Notes under the pieces: generated by a model
Told to the model about the DNA's origin: nothing
Database searches by the model: none
Seen by the model: only the letters and a program-made list of their open reading frames with translations
Program-made: the position numbers and the translations under genes
Assembly (NCBI GenBank): GCA_964200075.2
Contig: CAXNAA020000241.1
Coordinates: 1 to 23,878, forward strand
Reading direction: 5' to 3'
DNA from: Sphacelaria rigidula
Taxonomy: Eukaryota > Phaeophyceae > Sphacelariales
DNA length: 23,878 bases
In this document: positions 10,504-19,500 of the stretch, piece by piece
Numbering within the stretch: the first letter of the stretch is position 1
Layout: each line of letters starts with the position of its first letter

Positions 10504-13500
10504 GTGGGTCACATGCCGTGTCCCAGTTTTGGTAGGGAACGGGGGGTGGTACGATCTCGAGGAGTGATCTGCTGATAGCCACTGACGCTCTGCTTCGTAA
10601 GGTTAAGGAGTTGTGTTATTATGTGCTGTTGTTATCTGATCATGCTCATTCCTGCTTCTTGTCCTCGGTTCTCAAAATTTGCGGCATGTTGTTTTACTTG
10701 GTGTTAGTCTGCCCCCGCGATGGACGCACGCAAGCACAGGTTTCAGATTGAACATTGGATGTGTGTTGATGTTCGCGGGTGCTGCAACTCTAGGTCGTCG
10801 ACCCGTTGCAGTTCATTGCCATGGGGTGCTTCACGTAAAGAAGATTATCGTTCCATGCTCATGCACACTTCAGTTGCAATCGCGTTTTGTGCTGTATATC
10901 TGTCGTGATGTCCCGGAACAGCAAACATGAGCAGCATGTCCCGAGTCGCGAGCGGAAACAGAAGCCAACATGCGCATTTTCAAGAACGTCATTTTGCGCA
11001 GCCAGTGCAGCACTGAACCAATCATAGTGTTCGATGACTGTGGGTGATCCGGTCCTACACATCCAAACCCAAAGATCGCCCTGTTGAGGGTACTAATTTC
11101 GGCGATGCGTTGTTGTTTTTCAGAGCTGCACTCCTCAATCGCATGGTGGTTCGCTTGCGATCCCCAACCACCGCTGACATTGTGTCCTACGGGCAGTGCG
11201 GTGGGTTTTGTGTGGAATGTGAAAATACTCCTTCAAGGTGAACACTACGCTTGCATTTATTGTAGATTCGAGAGAAGAGAGGAGCGACTCGCCGCTCACA
11301 TGCGCCCCAGGCAGTAATCACACCAGCGCAGCACACGTCAATGTGTTAGCTGTGCGGTCCCCTACCGAACCACCCTTAAACTACACTCTACTCTCCTGAC
11401 ATGTACAGTAGTGCGGTAGCGTGTTTTTACCCGCCGTGCTGCCGAACGGAAGCAGCGTATTGTTCCTTTCAATACGTGAACATTGCCATGTACACTACTG
11501 TTGTGTTATACGAGTAATGCACCGACAGCACTTGCAAGGCTTCACGTGTTGAACAGGAAGTTGTCCGTTACGATCAGTACCACTTCACTGCACTTGCATG
11601 GAATGGTATCCATCGACTCGCTACGCAGCACAAACAACAACAGTACAAAACGTGTGTATTCTTTGATTTCTCCCAAATTAGCCGCGGCACCCCGAGGACG
11701 ATTCCCTACAGTAGGCGCACGATGGTGCGAAATGGCACCAGATCGTGAAATGTAGCTCGGCTTTGGATCTCCAAAGATACTCCATCGATTGCAGGATTTA
11801 TAGGCGAAGACTGCCTAACAAAATCAACAGCCGCCCCGCGGCGAACATGAAGCGAATCATGTCGCACATGTGTTGTTCTTCAAACGCGACAAACCGTCAT
11901 GGCATTGAATGTATAACGGTGTACAACATGGTTGACCGAGCATGGTGCGCTACAGCCGACAACGGTCGATCGGAATCTGCGCATCGAAGCGGTATTTCGC
12001 CCTGTTTTGGAGAAGCGGGTTTACATTCGTTCATCTTGTGATATCGGTGGCATCCCTCGGTGATCACTTTTCGTCAAAGTTTGGCGCTGTACCCACGCGT
12101 ACAGTACACCCCTCTATCGGGGTACGTTGTATTATCACTCCAGAAATATTTATCCGGGGGGATGCGAGTACATGTTAGAGAACTCAAAAGCTCATCACCC
12201 GGGGGTCATGAACGCCATTTCGTACGCTACTTACACGCGGAAGACTCGATGAGCATGCACCGTCGTTGTCCAGCCTTGCTGCAGCGCAGTTATGGTGGTA
12301 CTCTTAACTGGAGTTCAGTACGGGTCCGTTCCCACCTTCGTCAGTCCAATCTCAAGTTCTTCATTTTAACCCTCGAGCAGCGCACCCTCAACTGCAGTCC
12401 ACCAAACGTCGCATACGCCCGATTAAAGCTTGCACAGAGTACAGAGGCTACGTACTGCCCGTGCACCCGAAGACGTCGGTAAGATGAAAGCATACCCGCC
12501 GTCCACGGACTCCTCGGATTCCCTTAATCTTTGTTTTCGTGTCCTCGTTGGGTGGAGAACGACGTCTCGTGTATGATGTATTCCATTCCAAGAAATAACT
12601 CACCCCGATATTCATCATTTGATTTCTTCTCCACGCTGTTCTATTTTTTCGGCGCTTCGGTCGACTAACCCCGGTGTCAACTTGCAGACCTCGTGGAAGA
12701 AACGGCCTTTATTCCGCAGGCGGGAAGAGGGGGGGCAACCTAGCCACGATGGATTTTTCAGAACCGGCGCGGAGGCTGCCGACATGCTGTGAGTTTTTTT
12801 ATTCTGTTTTCGGACCGCATCCTACCCCGCACATTTTAGCATAGCCTTTCAGGTGTTTGAGCATAGCGGCGACACGCGTAGCGGTAACGGATGGCGCAAG
12901 CAATCCATTGTTATACCGGCATTACATGCATGCGACCTGTAGGCAACGAAAAAAAACGTTTTTGGTCGCGCCGAGTACAAAAAAAACGTTTTTTTCTTGT
13001 GTTTTTTAACGTGATGTGCAGTGAAGGCTCAGGCCGTCATCTTGCATCTACTTGTTTCTTGTTCCATTGCCGTCCTACGTTCTTGTGGTCATGATCCAGC
13101 CCTTGCCCAATCAATCCTCAGCTCTGAAAGTAATGGGCCCCGTACTTTCTCTTGCATAGTTGCGTGAAATGGCTTTTGAGAACATACTCTACTGCAAATA
13201 TTGTACATGTGTTTCGACACGCATCATACCTTGCAGGTATGCCGAGGCGGTTCGGCACGATCCTCACGACGGAATTTTCCTGGACACGGCAAAAGACGTT
13301 CTCGATGCCCTTGCTCCTGTCATCGACCGGTGGCCGCGTTACGCCTGGGTGGCCAAGCATCTCCTTGAACCAGAGCGCGTGAGTATGGAGTTTTACTCGA
13401 ATACTGGTCGGTAGCAGCGACCACGCTAAAGTCTAAAGTTTCGCGAAAAATTGACGTATTTACTTTATGAATGGTTTCACTTATTTCGGAGATCTGTGAG

Positions 13501-16500
13501 TGTTGACCCTTTGAACGCCCGGACCCGTGGTTAAACGGCTAACGCAGAGGTGTATGGGGTGGGGGCGGAGGAAGGGAGGGGGGAGCATTGACATGATTGT
13601 TCACGATGGAGAGACAACGCCTGAATAGAAAAGGCCGATGCCGTGTATATGCCGCACGTGAACGGTTGTGAGAGGTGAGCCGCGGCCAGCAGTAGATTCC
13701 CGTCTCGATACAGCGAGACAGCAGAAGTGACTGCGCCAGATGTGCGAGTTGCCACGTATGTACGAAGGGTTCGGCTGCAAAACATAGTCATGTGTGGCCA
13801 CAAAAGAAACGTGCGCCCTCCTTCCTCAACCGTGGGCCCAGGCTGTTCCACGCCCATGAGCCGCTACTTTGTTGGTTTGTAAGAGCCCTGCACAGCGTCC
13901 ATTTCCTAGTGGCAGTCATCTACTGTACACCTACGATAAATGTTCCCCAAAATTCTCGCGGAAGTGTCAACGGAGGCGATCTCTGAACAGAAGCGATGGG
14001 CGCCTAAAGGGTCAACTAAAGAGCGTGTTGCAAGCTGTTTCGAATAGGATCACTACAGTCGTTTTGTAAGGGTATGTCGAAACATGCGACAAGAAGTTGA
14101 CCAGACGCCTCACTTGTGCGGTGTGCAGGATTTTGCGATTGTGCTGCATTGTACTGTTGGTTGTTCTGCGGGCTCCCTTGGTCTCCTGCATCTGGTGTTA
14201 CCTTCGACTGAAACATGCTCGTTGCACCTGACTTGAATTGCAGGCCATGACTTTCCGCGTTGCTTGGCTGGACGATAAAGGAATCGTTCGCGTCAACCGC
14301 GGATACCGTTTCCAGTACTCGCGCTCCCTCGGCCCCTATGCGGTGAGAGGTCTCGAGCGTCGACGGTAAAGTTTTTTCGTGTGTTCTACTGAGTTGTCAG
14401 ATCTGACGTGCGATATCGTTTCCGTGTTGGAATCAAGCAATGAGTTAGCTGAGTAACTAGTACAGGCAGGGAAGGATTCATTGCATCAATTTTGGGGAGC
14501 ACTTCAGAGTCTACAAGCGTTTTTATAGGTATGCCCTCTTGTCCGTATGCGTACTGTCATCACGTGGTTCGCAATGCGCACGGCCTCCAATGCGCGTGGC
14601 TTTGTTTTGCGAATCTTCGTTGTTCCAGGGGCCTCTGCACTTCCACAAAGACCTGACGGCGGCGCACGTTAAGGCTCACGCGTTTGACCTGGTATTGAGC
14701 AACTCTCTGTCTGGCATTAAGGTTGGCGCCAGCGTCGGCGGGGCCGACTTCAACTCGCACGACAAGAGCGAGGCGGAGGTTCAGAGGTACGTATCGTCTC
14801 GGACATGGTCTTTGCGGTAATTGATGATGGCAGTTATGGCTTGCAGACCTGTTGGTTGGAGTTGTTGCATCACTTGCGCATGGTACAGGCGATGGTGATC
14901 ATGGCGGTGATGGGTGGAGACTATGATCATGGTTTATTCCTGTTGGATCACACGCACATGGTGATCGCAATGGGGCGCGTTTGCAGTTCATACCCGACAG
15001 TCGGTACTGTGATCGGAATTGTGGTGATGATGGACAGGATATCACGTGGCCACGATCATCGGGATGGCGACCGTATCACATGCGCACAGAGGGTAGCGGT
15101 GGAGATTAGCCGTCGATGATGAAAGTAAGAATACAAACCTAAGCGCCCTTCATTTCACCGTCCACATCGAGAAGTGATGGGTATCGGTATTTTTCCGCAA
15201 ACCCGCACTACTTCGACGATTGGCTTCCGTCAACTGCCAACCTATACAGCCTGTACTTCCCCTTCAAAGTTAGCTGACCAGAGCCAAAGCACTGCTTCAC
15301 ACCGCGGAAGACTCGACACCCGCGCATGGCGGCTTGTGAACTAAGGGAAAACATCGGACGTCTACCGTTCTCGCCTCGGTGCGACTTGACTTGCTTTTCT
15401 GTCATTACAGGTTTTGCCAGGCGTTCATGTCTGCCATGACCAAGCATATCGGACCGGAGATTGACTTCCCCTCCATGGGTTCATGCGTCGGTGGTCCGGA
15501 GATCGGATACCTCTACGGCCAGGTCAGAGTTGACTATGACCGTGGATCATGACTGGAGGGTTGGGATTACCGTATCAAGGGTATGGTTTCGGTGTTGGCC
15601 ACGAGACTCATGTGCCTCGTAGTACTAGATGCTCGCAAGACTCGATTAACGCGCCTGTATCGGTCACTGTTGTTGAAGCGCACCCCCTCCTTTCGAGCCT
15701 GGTCCGGCGAAAACCCGGCGTGCTCCGTCCCGGCTTTGTAGGGATGCGAGGTCAATGGTCTGATGACTATGGCATGCATGATCATGAGTACACCCCCCCC
15801 TTCACACCGCGGCATGTTGTTCAGTACAAGCGCATGAGCGTGGATGCGAGCCCGATAGGTCAGGGTCTCCTGTGGGGTGGCGCCGTGCCTCACCCGGAGT
15901 GCGCCGGCTACGGAGTGGTGTACTTTGCGGAGAAGGCTATGCGTGGCCGAGGAGAGTCCCTGAGGGGCAAGCGGTGCATCATTACGGGCAGCGGAAAGGT
16001 GGCGCTGTACGCTGCGGAGAAGCTGCTGGAGCTCGATGCTATCCCGGTTACGTTCAGCGACAGCAGCGGACACGTCTTCGAACCGAAGGTCAACACACTA
16101 AAATATCTTGACAACAGGTTGAATTTAGTGGTTACGTTGTCGTCGTGTTGACTGATACCGTTCCTTTTCACGTCCTTTGTTGCTGTACATGGTCGCAGAC
16201 AGTTTGCCCTGTTCGCCGACGTGAATGGTACTGGTTGATTGGATTAGTTCGGTGTCGCACGTCAACTGATCCCCTCCCCCGGGGATCCAGGGACCCAGAT
16301 GTGGTCACAAGTTTGACGTCCCCATGCTACACAGTGAACGAAATGGAAACACTACGTACTGTGAACCTATTCGAGCGAACATGCACCCTTTATGTGCTTG
16401 ACACTGGCGCGCAATTGGCAATATGTGAACACCCGTGGGTGTGCCTTCTACGGTGTTCCTTTACTTTTGTTTTCTCGGCGTGAAGCTGTAGTGTACTGTA

Positions 16501-19500
16501 CTGTAGTTGTTTGGTCATTCTTGGTCATTCATGAACCGTTTCAGCATGAAGCTTCAGGGCATTTGATGCCAGTCATCGTGTTTACAACGCACTGCACTGC
16601 TGAAGCACGCGCATGCTTGAACTTTTCCCCATCATCACCGTAGACTCACGGCTGGTGAAGCGGGGTTGTGAAATGCGGGAATCGTGACTGATATCTTGAC
16701 GCCATCCTTACATTGTCAACCGGTGGGTGCAGCTCTCCCATCGCTGATCAACGTTGTATTTCGCGGCGATAGGCCGTTCCGGGAACGCATGTCGCCGTTA
16801 AATCCGCCGAATCCGCCGCCACATGGGAAGAAATGTGGCGCGAGATACAACGTTGATCAGCGATTCCGGGATCGATTCCCCAGCCGAACCCAAGCGATGA
16901 ACAGTCTTTTGGAGCACCTCATCCTGCGCGGGCGCACGGTTTCTGCACGACGTTTACCTGTCATGAACACATGAAGTAAAAAAGCGCTGTCCAGCATAGG
17001 GGTGTATGTGCCGCAAGCAGACTCAATATGTGTCCTAGTTTTGTCCACTTGAAACCTTCACAATACGCCTCGCTTGTTCGTCGTCTAACCCGCGGTCACC
17101 CCCTCCCCAATTCCCGTTTGGCATGGTCAGGGCTTCGATGCGGAAAAGTTCAAGAAGGTCGTCAAGATCAAGGAGGAACGCGGCGCCAGAGTTGGCAGGT
17201 ATCTTCTCAATTTCTGCCACGCCCTCATAGCGTCAAATCCGCTACTTGGGTAGTACCGACGTCTGCCTTTCGTTGCCCACCTGTGTACTCGCTGGCATCA
17301 GTTTGTGCCCACATGTGCGTCCAGGATGAGGCTTGAAGGAAATGCTGCCTGCATCACCCTGGCCATGGCCCCAAGTGCCACGTGTTTGAGTTTTACTCTC
17401 ATAGTTCAAGGCTTGATAGTACGAGAAACAATACTCGTGTCGGCTTCCTTTCCTCTCCAAATCGATGTTTTTGATCGCAGTATCATCCATGTCATGCTTG
17501 TGCTATTTCTTTCAAAATACCCGCGGTCGAAAGATGTTCAGATTCTCGGGCAACCACCCACACCAGTCTTGATCCTCTGGTGCGGTGTACGCCACTGTTG
17601 TGGCGAACTGCAAGAAATACACGTACAGAAGCAATACAACAGAGTAGCGGGAACGACGAAGGGGGTAGCCAATTTAAAGGGAGGATAGAAATATGGACAG
17701 CATAGAAGTCAAAATAATGCTGAAGGCAATAAGAGGGAGGGAAGGCGAAAGACGAGAAAGAACACAACCAACAAGTCGAGACAAGTATCGGAATGTACAA
17801 GAACCAATGGAAAATGCCCATGTGACCAAGGGTCTGTCGAGAGAAACAAATCAGACGCGGAGCCCCCCTTCCCCCCCGTTCGAGAGGATAATTTTTCGAA
17901 AACTGTCATAATTTTGATGTTTTTTCTATTATTTTTGTTGATATTGTTGAAAACAAATAATCAACAAACTCTGGCAAAAACCGAAAAGTCTGGCGGGCTT
18001 CGCGAGGTTTGTATATTTGCTTCTGCTCCTTACCCGCCCTGTCCCGATGACCTCGGATGCCGGCAAAGCTCACACACATCTATGTACAATACACGAGCGC
18101 ACGGTAGCGGCAGCCTGTAGCCGAAGTAGCAACACTATCTCACGCCTCGCCAAATTTGGGCGGACTAGTGGTACGTAGTCGAGGCACACGACACGGAACA
18201 TGATCCCATAAATGTAATCATGGTGGGTAATGAGCTTGAAGGGGCGGTGTGTCCGTCATCTCAGGTCTCCGTGCAAAGGATCTCTGTACACGGCAGCTGA
18301 CCGCATCCGTCAACGCCTCGGCAAAACACTAGGGGATAGCAGGCTGGGTCCCCCCCCCCAAAAAAAAAAAAAACTCGAATTTTCGATTTTGGGGCCCACG
18401 TATCCCGAAATATTTTCTCGACAGACCCTTGATATGACGCGTACTGTGTGCACTCAGTGGATGGGAACAAGATCGGGGGTAGCAAAGTTCGGTACTGGTG
18501 CCGCTGATTTCCAGCATCACTGCACGAAATATATTTCTCGTCCACCCACCGTGTTTCGCGGCATATACCCTCACCCGTTGCCCATTGCTCCGCTTGATAT
18601 GTCATGCCATTTATGACTATCACCCAGGCGAAGTGGAACGGTCAGTCAAGTCTTGTTTGGGCTCGTCACCTCCCGTCGCAATATGTCGAGATTGAGCGAC
18701 TTGATAGTCGTCCCAATACACAGCCAAAGTAGTCGAACCACGCGTTTCGCGTCAACCACTTACACCGCGACCGCGACACCCCTCACTCCTACTCGTGTTT
18801 GACGCCAGATATCCCCCACTTCCATGTTTAATTTTTCTCTCTTGTTCTCTTCCCTCGTGTCAGATACATCGTCGCATCTCCTACCGCCAAGTACAACGAA
18901 CCAGCGTCCGTTTTCGACGCGCCTTGCGACGTGGCATTCCTGTGCGCTACCTCCGAGGAGCTCAAGCCGGAAGATGTGGAGAAGCTAGTGGCGGCTGGAT
19001 GCAAGACAGTCGTTGACGGCGCGTACCGCCCGGTGTCTACGGCTGCCGCGAAGGTGTGTGTGTGTGTGTGTGTGCGTGTGTGTGTGCGCGCGTGTGTGCC
19101 ATCTCATCTGCTCTGGACGCCAGTCTACACCTTCCGGTATATGTGGGCGCATCAGCCGGGATCTCACAGGTGGAAGATCAACACAGGAGTTTATTTTTTA
19201 TCTTGTTCTAGTACTCCACCTTCCTTCTGCAGTGCTTGTCTCCATATTTTTTCTCGAGAGAGATTCAGCGGTCCCTTTTACTCGTCAACCGTGAGATGGA
19301 ATTTCGTGTACCCACGACATATTCGCTCTTTTCTGTTGCCAAACGTGTGACGTCACCGAGATTCGAACCCACGACCCAATCATCAAAAGGTTTGCAGGTT
19401 ACCAACATAAGCCACCACGGCGAATGTGCGAGCCTGATTTTATTTCGTGCTGTATCGACATTGCAGCCACTTGAGTCGTACAGCCGGGCATTCATCTTAC

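Noticed and set aside
12060-12482. 140-codon frame ending at a consensus-like gtaaga donor, considered as the upstream exon of the GDH-like gene
   Set aside because: It ends in phase 2 while exon 2 needs phase 0. Joining it would throw the conserved GDH frame out, and its product has no recognisable motif. The exon at 10300-10503 fits better.
14805-15119. His/Asp-rich frame in GDH intron 5
   Set aside because: It is generated by a GATC/ATGGTGATC-type short degenerate repeat within an intron that is defined by the flanking GDH exons.
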